Part shown: positions 1-8,014 of the stretch, piece by piece
How the letters are laid out: each line of letters begins with the position of its first letter
Position numbering within the stretch: position 1 is the stretch's first letter
Source of the DNA: RDXT01 sp033765305
GTDB taxonomy: Bacteria > Bacteroidota > Bacteroidia > J057
Length of the DNA: 64,000 nucleotides
Assembly: GCA_033765305.1 (NCBI GenBank)
Contig: JANRID010000044.1
Span: 17,372 to 81,371, forward strand
Direction: 5' to 3'
The notes under the pieces: model-generated
What the model was told of the DNA's origin: nothing
The model's input: only the letters and a program-made list of their open reading frames with translations
Database searches by the model: none
Translations under genes and position numbers: made by a program

Positions 1-1
1 C

Positions 2-1360
2 ATCTCCCCGGTGCAGACGCTGCTGATGGCTTCGTTTATCACGGTGATTTACAGCTCCATCGGCGGCTTCCGGGGGGTGCTCTTCACGGACTTCTTCCAG
101 TTTATCATTGCCATGATCGGCGCCTTCGGGGCGGCATTCGTCGCCCTGGACATGCCCCAGGTCGGCGGCCTGAGCAGCCTGCTCGCGCACGAAGCCGTAG
201 CGCCTAAGCTCAACATCATTCCGGATTTCTCTGCGATGAGCTTCAAGGAGCTGCTGCCGGTGTTTATCCTGCCGCTGGCGGTCCAGTGGTGGAGCGTCTG
301 GTATCCCGGTGCCGAGCCGGGCGGCGGCGGCTACGTGGCCCAGCGCATGCTCTCGGCCAAGAATGAGCGCCATGCCATCGGCGCTACGCTCATTTTCAAT
401 GCCTTGCACTATGCCCTCCGCCCCTGGCCCTGGATCATCGTGGCCCTGGCTTCGATCATCGTCTTCCCGGATCTGGCCTCGATCCAGCAGCAGTTTCCCC
501 ATATCGATCCTTCGATCGTCAAAAACGACCTGGCCTATCCGGCCATGCTCACCTTTCTGCCCAAAGGCCTGCTGGGCCTGGTGGTGGCATCGCTGATTGC
601 AGCCTTCATGTCCACCATCGCCACCCACCTCAACTGGGGCTCCTCCTACATCGTCAACGACTTCTGGGCCCGCTTCGTGGACCGCAAGGCATCCGAAACA
701 ACCCTCGTCAACGTGGGCCGCGCATCGACGGCCGTGCTGATGGTGTTCGCGGCGATTCTGGCGCTGTACCTCGAAAATGCGCTCCAGGCCTTCAATATCC
801 TCCTGCAGATCGGCGCCGGCACCGGCCTGCTCTTCCTGCTGCGCTGGTTCTGGTACCGGATCAATGCCTGGAGCGAAATCGCCGCAATGGGCGTATCCTT
901 TCTGGTTGCAGTATACTTCGAGCTCATCCACACCCGTGTGCTGGGCATGGAGAAAGTGGCTTCGGAATATCAGCTGCTCATCGGGGTGGCGGTGACCACC
1001 GTGGCCTGGGTGCTGACGACCCTGCTCACCAAGCCCTCCGATACTGCTACGCTGCGCCGGTTCTACCGCATGATCCGCCCCGCAGGCAATGGCTGGAAGG
1101 CGGTGATCGACCAGGCCAAAGCCGAGGGCGATCCCCTGCCGGAGGGCCCCGCCAAAGGCGAATTGTCCCTGGAGCTGCTTTGCATGGCCGTAGGCGCCCT
1201 GGCGATCTATTCCGCCCTCTTCGCCACCGGCCTGTGGATCTATTCCAATTTCATCCCGGCCCTGGTCCTGACCCTCGTCTCGGCCGGCGCGGCCTACTTC
1301 CTCTTCCGCCTCTGGGGCCGCCTCCAGACCATGGAAGACCACGAGATTCCCGAAGCCTGA
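2..1360 (+). CDS. Sodium:solute symporter family transporter (5' end missing)
   Basis: Inner-membrane secondary transporter of the SSS family that couples sodium entry to uptake of a small solute. The frame is open to the left edge, so only the C-terminal part of about 452 residues is present; the GTG at base 11 is internal. The visible protein is a run of about nine hydrophobic segments with loops typical of the family, including the GGFRGVLFTDFFQF loop near the left edge and an AFMSTIATHLNWGSSY segment about 200 residues in. The end carries a short polar tail. It converges on a creatininase-family gene with a strong palindromic terminator between them. The substrate cannot be told from sequence. 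Family assignment is firm. Confidence 0.88.
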   Translation: MSPVQTLLMASFITVIYSSIGGFRGVLFTDFFQFIIAMIGAFGAAFVALDMPQVGGLSSLLAHEAVAPKLNIIPDFSAMSFKELLPVFILPLAVQWWSVWYPGAEPGGGGYVAQRMLSAKNERHAIGATLIFNALHYALRPWPWIIVALASIIVFPDLASIQQQFPHIDPSIVKNDLAYPAMLTFLPKGLLGLVVASLIAAFMSTIATHLNWGSSYIVNDFWARFVDRKASETTLVNVGRASTAVLMVFAAILALYLENALQAFNILLQIGAGTGLLFLLRWFWYRINAWSEIAAMGVSFLVAVYFELIHTRVLGMEKVASEYQLLIGVAVTTVAWVLTTLLTKPSDTATLRRFYRMIRPAGNGWKAVIDQAKAEGDPLPEGPAKGELSLELLCMAVGALAIYSALFATGLWIYSNFIPALVLTLVSAGAAYFLFRLWGRLQTMEDHEIPEA

Positions 1361-1373
1361 ACGGCTGCATGAC

Positions 1374-1403
1374 AAGGCCCGGCGCTGCGCAGCGCCGGGC
1401 CTT
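1374..1403. terminator. Perfect 30-bp palindrome, probable bidirectional terminator
   Basis: The two 15-base halves are exact reverse complements (AAGGCCCGGCGCTGC and its complement). It lies between the convergent symporter and creatininase genes. There is no long T-run on either side, so a role as terminator is inferred from position and stem strength. Confidence 0.6.
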
Positions 1404-1423
1404 GCCGTATCCGGACCATAAAC

Positions 1424-2185
1424 TTAGACGTACATCTGGTCCGCCGGGGTCTTCGCCAGCTCCGTGAGGAAGCCTGCGATGGCCTGGCAGCTGGCGTCGA
1501 GGTAGCGGCGGCCCTTGTCGGCTGTGGCCTGCGAGGGATCGCCCACGCCGGTATCTTCGGTCACCTGGGTCCACTGGCGCTGCGCGGTTGCCCAGCCGTC
1601 GCGGAAGGCCTGGATGCGGTACTGCTTCGCGGCGCCGCTGCCGGCCTCATCGAGCGGTCGCACCCAATGCGGGGCGATGTGCAGCATGGCGCTGGTCTCC
1701 ATTTCGCCGGCATGGTCGCCGAAGTCCGTGAAGTACGGCTTCTGCGAAGCCGCCTTGTACCAGTCGACCGCGCAGCAGAAGAGCTGGGGGAAATGGAAGG
1801 ACAGCTCGCGGATCATGTTTTTGAAATGGTTGCCGCCGTGCCCGTTGAGGATCACCAGCTTGGGGATGCCGGCCCGCACGATCACATCGGCGATGTCCTT
1901 GAGCACCACCCATTGGGTGCTGGGGTTGAGGTTGATGCAGAGCGGGATGTCGAGCTGGCCGGTATTGATGCCGAAGGGCACGTTGGGCAGGGCGATCACG
2001 CGGGCGCCTGCATCCCAGGCCAGGCGGCAGGATTCGGCCACGACATACTCGTTCTGGTAGTTGTCGGTGGCGTAGGGGAGGTGATAATTGTGCGCCTCGG
2101 TGGCACCCCAGGGCAGGATGGCGACTTCGTAGGCGGTTTCTTTGACCGTTTTCCAGTTGGTCTCGGCGAGCAGGTACGGACGCAT
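1424..2185 (-). CDS. Creatininase-family amidohydrolase
   Basis: Soluble metal-dependent amidohydrolase of the creatininase superfamily (PF02633), 253 residues, the usual length. Metal-site motifs are present in order: WGATEAHN (E30, H32) followed by D41, NGHGGN at 114-119, and DHAGEMETS at 157-165, which carries the glutamate and aspartate/histidine ligands. Family members act on creatinine, formamides or cofactor precursors; the substrate here is not determinable. It lies 58 bp downstream of nuoN on the same strand and may be co-transcribed with it. The start ATG at 2185 is the first in frame and gives a family-like N terminus. Confidence 0.87.
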   Translation of the reverse strand: MRPYLLAETNWKTVKETAYEVAILPWGATEAHNYHLPYATDNYQNEYVVAESCRLAWDAGARVIALPNVPFGINTGQLDIPLCINLNPSTQWVVLKDIADVIVRAGIPKLVILNGHGGNHFKNMIRELSFHFPQLFCCAVDWYKAASQKPYFTDFGDHAGEMETSAMLHIAPHWVRPLDEAGSGAAKQYRIQAFRDGWATAQRQWTQVTEDTGVGDPSQATADKGRRYLDASCQAIAGFLTELAKTPADQMYV

Positions 2186-2243
2186 AAGGGTATGCAGATC
2201 AGGGGAATGGCAAACAGCTGCACGGCCCGGAGCAGGCCCGTGC

Positions 2244-3722
2244 TCAGAATGCGCCAGCCACCGTCAGGGTCTGGAAGGCATCGCGGATCGGCGAGAGAAT
2301 CAGCGCGGGGAAAATGCCGAGCAGAATCACCAGAAACGCCAGCAGGGCGGCCCCGATCACCGGGATGCGGCTGGAGGTGAGCGAAAGCGGCGCAGCAGGC
2401 TCGGTCCGGTCGAAGAACATGAGCACGATGACCCGGATGTAGTAGTAGGCGCCGATGACGGAGGTCAGGATGCCGACGATGGCCAGGAAGAGCAAATCCG
2501 CGCGCAGGGCTGCGGCAAATACCTGATACTTGCCCATGAACCCGGCGAGCGGCGGAATGCCGGCCAGGGAGAAGAGGAACACCGCCAGGGCGCCGGCGTA
2601 CAGCGGCGACTTGCGGCCCAGCCCGCGCCAGGCATCGATCTCGGTGTCGGGAAAATCGCGCTCGGCCATGCCTACAATCCCGAAGGCGCCGAGGTTCATC
2701 AGCAGGTAGATGAACATGTAAAACAGCATCGCCTCGAAGCCCTGGGTGGAAGAGCAGAGCCCCAGCAGCACGTAGCCTGAATGGGCGATGCTGGAGTAGG
2801 CGAGCATGCGCTTCAGATTGGTCTGCTGAACGGCCACGAGGTTGCCGTAAATCATGGTCAGCAGCGCGGCGATGGCCAGCAGGCTGGTGAGCTTGCCGCC
2901 GCCGTCGGGCACCAGCTCGCGCAGCAGCGCCGCCAGGGCCACGAAGGACGCCATTTTGCTGCCCGTCGCCATGAAGCCGGCCAGCGGGGTGGGCGTGCCG
3001 GCGTACACATCCGGCGTCCAGGTATGGAAGGGGAAGGCAGATACTTTGAACAGGAACCCGATCAGCAGCAGGCCGGCGGCCACATAAAACAGCGGCGCAT
3101 GCTCGCGCATCAGCATCTGGGCCGACTCGCCGGACCAGGAGCCGAACTGCGTGCTGCCCGTGAGGCCGTAGAGCAGGGAAATGCCGAAGAGCAGGAAGGC
3201 CGAGGCGAAGGAGCCGAGGAGGAAATACTTCAGGCCGGCCTCATTCGAGCGCGGATCGGTTTTGAACAGGGCTGCGAAAATGTAGAGGCACATCGACATC
3301 GTCTCCAGCCCGATGAAGGTCATGATGAGATCCTGGGCATTGGCCATGAGGATCATGCCCACGACGGAGAAGACCAGCAGGGCATAGATATCGGAGATCG
3401 GGCGCTCGTAGCGCTTGAGGTAGTCGGTGAGGAAAAAAAGCGTCAGCACGCCGGAAAGGCAGAGGAAGGCATGCACGAGGGGGGCAATGCCGCCGGTTTC
3501 CATCATGCCGAAGAAGGAAATCCGGCTTTCGGGCACCCCGCCGGCCCAGGCCAGCAGCCCGGAGGCGGCCAGCCCGGCAGCAGCCAGCCACGGCAGCAGG
3601 CGCTGCTGGCCGAAGGCATCGAGCAGCATCAGGGCCAGGCCAGTGCCCAGCAGCAGGAACAGGGGAAGCATGTGCTGCGCGGAGGCGGACAGGCTCTCCA
3701 GGCTGAAGGGGAAAGAATCCAT
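2244..3722 (-). CDS. nuoN: NADH-quinone oxidoreductase subunit N
   Basis: Membrane-arm, proton-pumping subunit of respiratory complex I, 492 residues with about 14 predicted membrane helices. The family signature FKVSAFPFHTWTPDVY is at 225-240, the conserved glutamate of the GLE motif is E140, and EAGLKYFLLGSFASA is at 161-175. No other nuo gene is in the window: the next gene upstream on this strand is a small hypothetical and the next downstream is a creatininase. This is unusual because nuoN normally closes a nuoA-N operon. Full length and intact motifs argue against a pseudogene. Confidence 0.95.
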   Translation of the reverse strand: MDSFPFSLESLSASAQHMLPLFLLLGTGLALMLLDAFGQQRLLPWLAAAGLAASGLLAWAGGVPESRISFFGMMETGGIAPLVHAFLCLSGVLTLFFLTDYLKRYERPISDIYALLVFSVVGMILMANAQDLIMTFIGLETMSMCLYIFAALFKTDPRSNEAGLKYFLLGSFASAFLLFGISLLYGLTGSTQFGSWSGESAQMLMREHAPLFYVAAGLLLIGFLFKVSAFPFHTWTPDVYAGTPTPLAGFMATGSKMASFVALAALLRELVPDGGGKLTSLLAIAALLTMIYGNLVAVQQTNLKRMLAYSSIAHSGYVLLGLCSSTQGFEAMLFYMFIYLLMNLGAFGIVGMAERDFPDTEIDAWRGLGRKSPLYAGALAVFLFSLAGIPPLAGFMGKYQVFAAALRADLLFLAIVGILTSVIGAYYYIRVIVLMFFDRTEPAAPLSLTSSRIPVIGAALLAFLVILLGIFPALILSPIRDAFQTLTVAGAF

Positions 3723-3819
3723 GCAAACAGCGCGTTTCTCAATGAATCGCGGCTAAATTAGTATTTCGCCCGACTCATTCAAAATAATCTGCGATTGCGC
3801 AGGCGTCTTCCCGCCGGCC

Positions 3820-4191
3820 CTACTCCACCGGCAGCGCGTCCAGCTCGCCTTCCTGGTTCTGTTTGCTCAGCGTCCAGCTGTCGGTGGCTGCGGTCTGCAG
3901 CCACAGCGGGCCGGAGCGGCGCAGCACCTGCACGCCGATGCCGAAATGCGCCTGAAAGGCCTGCTCCAGCGTGGATACCTTCATATTGCCGCTGATGCTG
4001 ACCGGCTCCTGCTGGCCGGCATGCCCTGCCTCTGATACCGTCAGCTCCTGCGGCAGGCGGTCGCGCCCCGGCGTCGCAGCGCCGGCCGCGTGGGGCACGG
4101 CAAAAAACTCCAGCTTGAGGTAGGGGAATTTCCGGTGGAATTCCTGCGCGATTTCGGCCAGGGTTTTTCCGGCATGTACGATGATTTCCAT
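3820..4191 (-). CDS. Conserved hypothetical protein of Bacteroidota
   Basis: Small soluble protein of 123 residues. It opens with MEIIVHAGKTLAEIAQEFHR and has a C-terminal part (STLEQAFQAHFGIGVQVLRR) that looks like a compact alpha/beta domain. I recognise the general pattern as a Bacteroidota hypothetical family without an assigned function. The frame stays open upstream to an ATG at 4275, which would add 28 residues; the inner ATG at 4191 was chosen because that is where family-like sequence begins. It lies 97 bp upstream of nuoN on the same strand. No signal peptide or membrane segment. Confidence 0.62.
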   Translation of the reverse strand: MEIIVHAGKTLAEIAQEFHRKFPYLKLEFFAVPHAAGAATPGRDRLPQELTVSEAGHAGQQEPVSISGNMKVSTLEQAFQAHFGIGVQVLRRSGPLWLQTAATDSWTLSKQNQEGELDALPVE

Positions 4192-4489
4192 AGCGGGCGA
4201 GTTGATACCGAACCGGTAATTCGTAAGTTGCAGATCCGAAACCCGGAAATCCATGCGTCCGTACTGCCTTTGCAATGATTTTCATCAGCTGCCCGGTGGG
4301 GTAGGGGGCTCCGCAAGTGTTATATGCGGGAGCAGTCCGGCCTTCCGGGCTGCGGGTCCGGATTTCCGCCGATTCCTACAGCTGCTGCCTATCGCCTGAT
4401 CCCTACCATCCCCTTCCGCCCTTCCGTCTTGCCCCGCTGCTGCGGCACGGGCAGGCACACGGCGGCTGTACGACCAACCAGCACGAGCT

Positions 4490-6346
4490 ATGCAGGCCCG
4501 GACTTTACGTATGCGATGGACTGCCGGCATCTTCTCCGGATGTGCGGCCCTGCTTGGCAGCCTGCTGCCCCTGGCAGGCCATGCACAGCTTCAGCGCAAC
4601 TGCGGCGCGATGGAATACCTCGACGGGCAGCTCCGTGCGCATCCGGATATCGCCTTCCGGATGCGCACCATCGAGCGCGACGGCGAGCTGCGCGCCAAGT
4701 CCGGCTACAGCGGGGTGGTCACCATCCCCGTGGTGGTGCACGTGGTGTACCGCACCGAGGCTGAAAATCTCAGCGACGCGCAGATCCGCAGCCAGATCCG
4801 GGTGCTGAATGAGGACTTCCAGCGCAAAAATCCCGATGCGGCCGCCCTGGACCCGCGCTTTGCCGGCGCGGCCGGCAGCCCCGACATCCAGTTCCGCCTC
4901 GCCGAGCTGGACCCCCAGGGCAATCCCACGACGGGCATCACCCGCACCCGCACCAGCCAGTTTTCCTTCTTCGCCCTGGACAATGAGGTGAAATACAGCG
5001 CCATGGGCGGCGCCGACGCCTGGCCTGCCGGCCAGTACCTCAACATCTGGGTCTGCACCCTCGGCGGCGGCATGATCGGCTACGCCCAGTTTCCCGGCGG
5101 CCGCCCCGAAACCGACGGCGTGGTGATCCACCATGCCGTCTTCGGCGCGGGCGGCAGCGCCCAGGCGCCGTTCAACCTGGGCCGCACCACCACCCACGAG
5201 GTGGGCCACTGGCTGAACCTGCGGCACATCTGGGGCGACGGCGGCTGCGAAGCCGACGATCTGGTGGAGGACACGCCGCCGGCCTCGCATGCCCACACCG
5301 GCTGCCCGCGCACGGGCGAGGACTGCGGCGGCCCGGTGATGGTGAGCAACTTCATGGACTACACAGACGATGCCTGCATGCATTTCTTCACGCGGGGGCA
5401 GGCCACGCGCATGCGTGCGCTGTTTCTGCCCGGCGGGGCCCGCGAATCCCTGCTGTATTCGCCGGGGCTGCTGCGCGGGCCGGATGGCGGCCTGCTCACC
5501 CGCACCGAGCCGGACGGCTTGCAGGCGGTGTCGGTCGGCATGGACCAGGCCCGCATCGAGTGGCAGCCCGTGCCGGGCGCAGCGCATTACCGCGTGCGGA
5601 TCCGCCTGGCCGGCAGCAGCGGCAGCTGGTCCGAGCGGCAGTTTCCCAATGCCTATGTAAGCCTCTACAAGCTGCGGCCCTGCACGGAGTACGAGCTGCA
5701 GGTAGCTGCCGGGCTGGACACCGGCCCTGGCGGCTACAGCCATCCGCTGAGCTTCCGCACGCAGGGCTGCGACCGCATGGTAGCCGTCAGCGTGGGGGAC
5801 TCGGTGCCGGTGCTGGAGGCGCCGCAGCTGCTGGGGCCTGCGGAGGCGCTGCTCGGCTGGCTGCCGGTGCCGGGCGCTGCGGGCTACCGCGTGCAGGTCA
5901 AGGCGGCGGGCGGGCGCAGTGTGCGCACGCTCGACAGCCCGGAAGCCGAGCTCCGGATCGATGGGCTGGAGCCCGGCATGCGCTACCTGTACCGGGTGCG
6001 GGCGCAGTTTCCGGGCGGGGCAGGGCGCTACAGCGCCGCCGGCGCATTCTCGACAGCAGCGGGGGGCATGGCCAGCCGCATGGCCGCGCCGGTGCAGGAT
6101 ACCCTGGAGCTGATTCCTGCCGGGCCGGGCCGCATGCAGGCCCGCGCGCCCGCAGGCTGGAGCGGGCGGATGCGGGTCTTCGTCGAAACGGCCGAAGGCA
6201 AGCCCGCCAAGGTGTTTTCGCCGTTTGTGCTCAGCTCCGGCCAGCAGATCCAGCTGGACTTCAGCGGCCTGCCGCCCGGCAGCTACCGGGTGCGGATCGA
6301 AGACGAGGATGGATTCAGCCTCGGCGGCGCCTGCGAGCTGCGCTGA
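4490..6346 (+). CDS. Secreted M43 (cytophagalysin/pappalysin-like) metalloprotease with FN3 domains
   Basis: Exported zinc endopeptidase, 618 residues. A signal peptide covers about residues 1-32, ending near GHAQ. The catalytic domain has the extended zinc site HEVGHWLNLRH at 236-246 and the Met-turn methionine M289 in NFMDYTDDAC, as expected for metzincins of family M43. Several cysteines around 255-295 probably form disulfides. Residues about 335-425 and 435-530 resemble fibronectin type III modules (TEYELQVAAGL, MRYLYRVRAQF). The C terminus ends in a short beta-rich segment (GSYRVRIEDEDGFS), not a clear T9SS sorting domain, so the export route beyond the periplasm is uncertain. Likely role: extracellular protein degradation. 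Confidence 0.88.
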   Translation: MQARTLRMRWTAGIFSGCAALLGSLLPLAGHAQLQRNCGAMEYLDGQLRAHPDIAFRMRTIERDGELRAKSGYSGVVTIPVVVHVVYRTEAENLSDAQIRSQIRVLNEDFQRKNPDAAALDPRFAGAAGSPDIQFRLAELDPQGNPTTGITRTRTSQFSFFALDNEVKYSAMGGADAWPAGQYLNIWVCTLGGGMIGYAQFPGGRPETDGVVIHHAVFGAGGSAQAPFNLGRTTTHEVGHWLNLRHIWGDGGCEADDLVEDTPPASHAHTGCPRTGEDCGGPVMVSNFMDYTDDACMHFFTRGQATRMRALFLPGGARESLLYSPGLLRGPDGGLLTRTEPDGLQAVSVGMDQARIEWQPVPGAAHYRVRIRLAGSSGSWSERQFPNAYVSLYKLRPCTEYELQVAAGLDTGPGGYSHPLSFRTQGCDRMVAVSVGDSVPVLEAPQLLGPAEALLGWLPVPGAAGYRVQVKAAGGRSVRTLDSPEAELRIDGLEPGMRYLYRVRAQFPGGAGRYSAAGAFSTAAGGMASRMAAPVQDTLELIPAGPGRMQARAPAGWSGRMRVFVETAEGKPAKVFSPFVLSSGQQIQLDFSGLPPGSYRVRIEDEDGFSLGGACELR

Positions 6347-6374
6347 GGAAATTTGCTATCCGCGCTGGGCCGGA

Positions 6375-6406
6375 TTTGGCAAATCCGTGAAGATGTGCTA
6401 TATTTG
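6375..6406 (+). promoter_or_regulatory. Bacteroidota-type promoter for the FtsB-like gene
   Basis: A TTTG at 6375-6378 is followed after 20 bases by TATATTTG at 6399-6406, matching the TTTG-N19/20-TAnnTTTG consensus of the primary sigma factor of this phylum. The start codon is 24 bases downstream. This is the best complete promoter in the window. Confidence 0.75.
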
Positions 6407-6430
6407 TTTGCAAATCAGACAACTTCTCCC

Positions 6431-6802
6431 ATGAAACCTCTCTGGGCCCTCTTCCGCACCTTCGCGCTCCGGATCTGGCAGGCATCCGGGACCAAATACC
6501 TCGTGATTCTGGCTGCGGCAGGGATCTGGATTGCGCTGTTCGACCGCTACAACCTCGTTTCGCAGCAGAAAGTAGCCCGCCAGATCGAGCAGCTCCGCCA
6601 GGACAAGGCGCACTACGAGCAGGCGCTTGAAAAAGCCAGCTATGAGCGGGAGCGCTTCTTCACGGACATGGAGGAACTGGAGCGCTATGCCCGGGAGCAG
6701 CACCTGATGAAGCGGCCGAACGAGGATCTCTACATTGTGACGGAAGATCCGGACGCGCTGCGCAAAGCCCGCGAGCTGCGCGGCACGCAGACGGTGCAGT
6801 AA
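6431..6802 (+). CDS. FtsB/DivIC-like septum formation initiator
   Basis: Bitopic membrane protein of 123 residues with the FtsB/DivIC layout: a short cytoplasmic N terminus, one membrane helix at about 17-37 (YLVILAAAGIWIALF), then a periplasmic coiled coil at about 43-85 (QQKVARQIEQLRQDKAHYEQ), then a conserved-type patch (MEELERYAREQHLMKRPNED) that in the family precedes the partner-binding region. It would act with FtsL and FtsQ homologues in the divisome. The start was chosen 24 bases after the promoter; the frame is open further upstream but that would place the start before the promoter. Monocistronic here. Confidence 0.82.
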   Translation: MKPLWALFRTFALRIWQASGTKYLVILAAAGIWIALFDRYNLVSQQKVARQIEQLRQDKAHYEQALEKASYERERFFTDMEELERYAREQHLMKRPNEDLYIVTEDPDALRKARELRGTQTVQ

Positions 6803-6803
6803 G

Positions 6804-6860
6804 CCTTTCCGGAATGCCAGACGGCCGCACCGGAATCCGGCGCGGCCCTGGACGGAAAGG
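6804..6860. terminator. Nested hairpin between convergent genes
   Basis: Outer arms CCTTTCC (6804-6810) and GGAAAGG (6854-6860) enclose inner arms GGCCGC (6823-6828) and GCGGCC (6842-6847). It lies between the FtsB-like gene and the convergent DUF1573-like gene. A terminator role is inferred from position; there is no T-run. Confidence 0.4.
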
Positions 6861-6888
6861 GCAGATCGGCCTGCTGCGCGGCAGGCAG

Positions 6889-7296
6889 TCAGTAAAATTC
6901 AATCCGGAGCTGGACAATTTCGCAGCCGCTCACCGAGGTGGTGGCGATGGTGGCCCAGCAGCTGACCTTGCCCGGCTTGGACGAGTAGGCCGTCACCCAC
7001 AGGGCGCTTTGTTCTGAAGTTTTGAGCGGATAGTCCGGTGCGTCGATGCGCAGGTTGGGGCAGGAGCAGGTAATGCTGGAGATTTCGAGCAGGTTCTGCC
7101 CGTCGTTGACGAAAGGCACAGCGATTTGCTGGGCGGTGCCTGCGGGGATGCTGCCAAGCAGGACTGCGGGGGGCTGCTGGCCAAACATACTGACTGCATA
7201 CGAGTTGCTGGCCAGCCGGATGGGGGGCCGTTGTTGTGCGCTGGCGGGGAGCGCGGCGAGGAGCGCTGCCCACACGAAGAACTGGTGTAATTTCAT
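6889..7296 (-). CDS. DUF1573-like exported protein
   Basis: Small exported protein of 135 residues. A signal peptide spans about 1-20 (MKLHQFFVWAALLAALPASA). The mature part is an Ig-like beta sandwich with the DUF1573 pattern: a segment like 'new/added term gives difference' (FVNDGQNLLEISSITCSCPN) followed by a second strand set (ALWVTAYSSKPGKVSCWATI). Three cysteines (CSC and a later C) are probably structural. DUF1573 proteins are common in Bacteroidota and have no defined reaction. The start at 7296 gives a good signal peptide; an upstream in-frame ATG at 7380 would put 28 unlikely residues before it. Confidence 0.66.
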   Translation of the reverse strand: MKLHQFFVWAALLAALPASAQQRPPIRLASNSYAVSMFGQQPPAVLLGSIPAGTAQQIAVPFVNDGQNLLEISSITCSCPNLRIDAPDYPLKTSEQSALWVTAYSSKPGKVSCWATIATTSVSGCEIVQLRIEFY

Positions 7297-8014
7297 GTTC
7301 GTCCTGTATCCCTGAAGTGTGTCCGATGACAGGATAAACATAGGAATTCCGATGGATGATGCATTTCCAATACGAGGCAAACTCTAACACCGGCAGGGGA
7401 GCGGCCAGACCTTTCCGGCATGGCAGCGCGGAATGCTTATTGGCGTATGATTATCCATTCTTCATATGTTCAACAACAGGATTATTTGCCCGTGGGAATG
7501 GTTCACGGATTAAAAATTGAATAACTGTTCTGTTCGTTTTTGCGCAAACAGGTCAAACGTTAGCCCATCTTCATGTGCTGAAAGCGTACATATGGGTGCG
7601 GGGCCTGGGCAAAAACACGACAAATGCACCCGGAATCTTTCATGCCGGGCGCAGGCCGCCGTGGCCCGGGCGGCGCGAAATACTTTCCTGGATGAAATAT
7701 ATTTCCGGCTGCATCTTTTAACGGCTTGACCGATTGCGAAATAGACGCAGGCTGGAACTGCTCCGCCCGGCGGACGTTCCGGAGGCGGGGCCTATTCTTA
7801 AAGAATCCTTAATCTGAATATGTAAGAAGATCGGCAGCTGGCGCGCTATTTTTGACCGCTGTTGTATCGCCCGCCTTCGCTCTTGTCAGGATAATCTGCT
7901 GTACTGCCGCCGCCCCCGCCGGGCTGCGGCCCTGTTCCTGCGCAGCGCACCGCAGCGCCCTGGCTCTTGAGTAAGGTTGTTTCGCTTTTGGTTTCTGTAT
8001 TGAACTTGCACATT
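7297..8014. other. 718-bp intergenic region without a supported gene
   Basis: This divergent gap holds the upstream region of the minus-strand DUF1573-like gene and of the plus-strand surface protein. It is more AT-rich than its surroundings around 7430-7560. A plus-strand open frame of 70 codons at 7517-7729 has no signal peptide, motif or promoter and is not called. A candidate -7 box is listed separately. No tRNA, repeat or mobile-element end was seen. Confidence 0.6.
7847..7854 (+). promoter_or_regulatory. Candidate -7 box upstream of the T9SS surface protein
   Basis: TATTTTTG matches TAnnTTTG. It lies 160 bases before the chosen start codon, which implies a long 5' leader. No good -33 TTTG was found at the right spacing, so support is only moderate. 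Confidence 0.45.

Noticed and set aside
7517..7729. A 70-codon plus-strand frame in the large intergenic gap
   Set aside because: No promoter, signal peptide, motif or coding-type composition; stop soon after and basic cysteine-rich sequence typical of chance frames.
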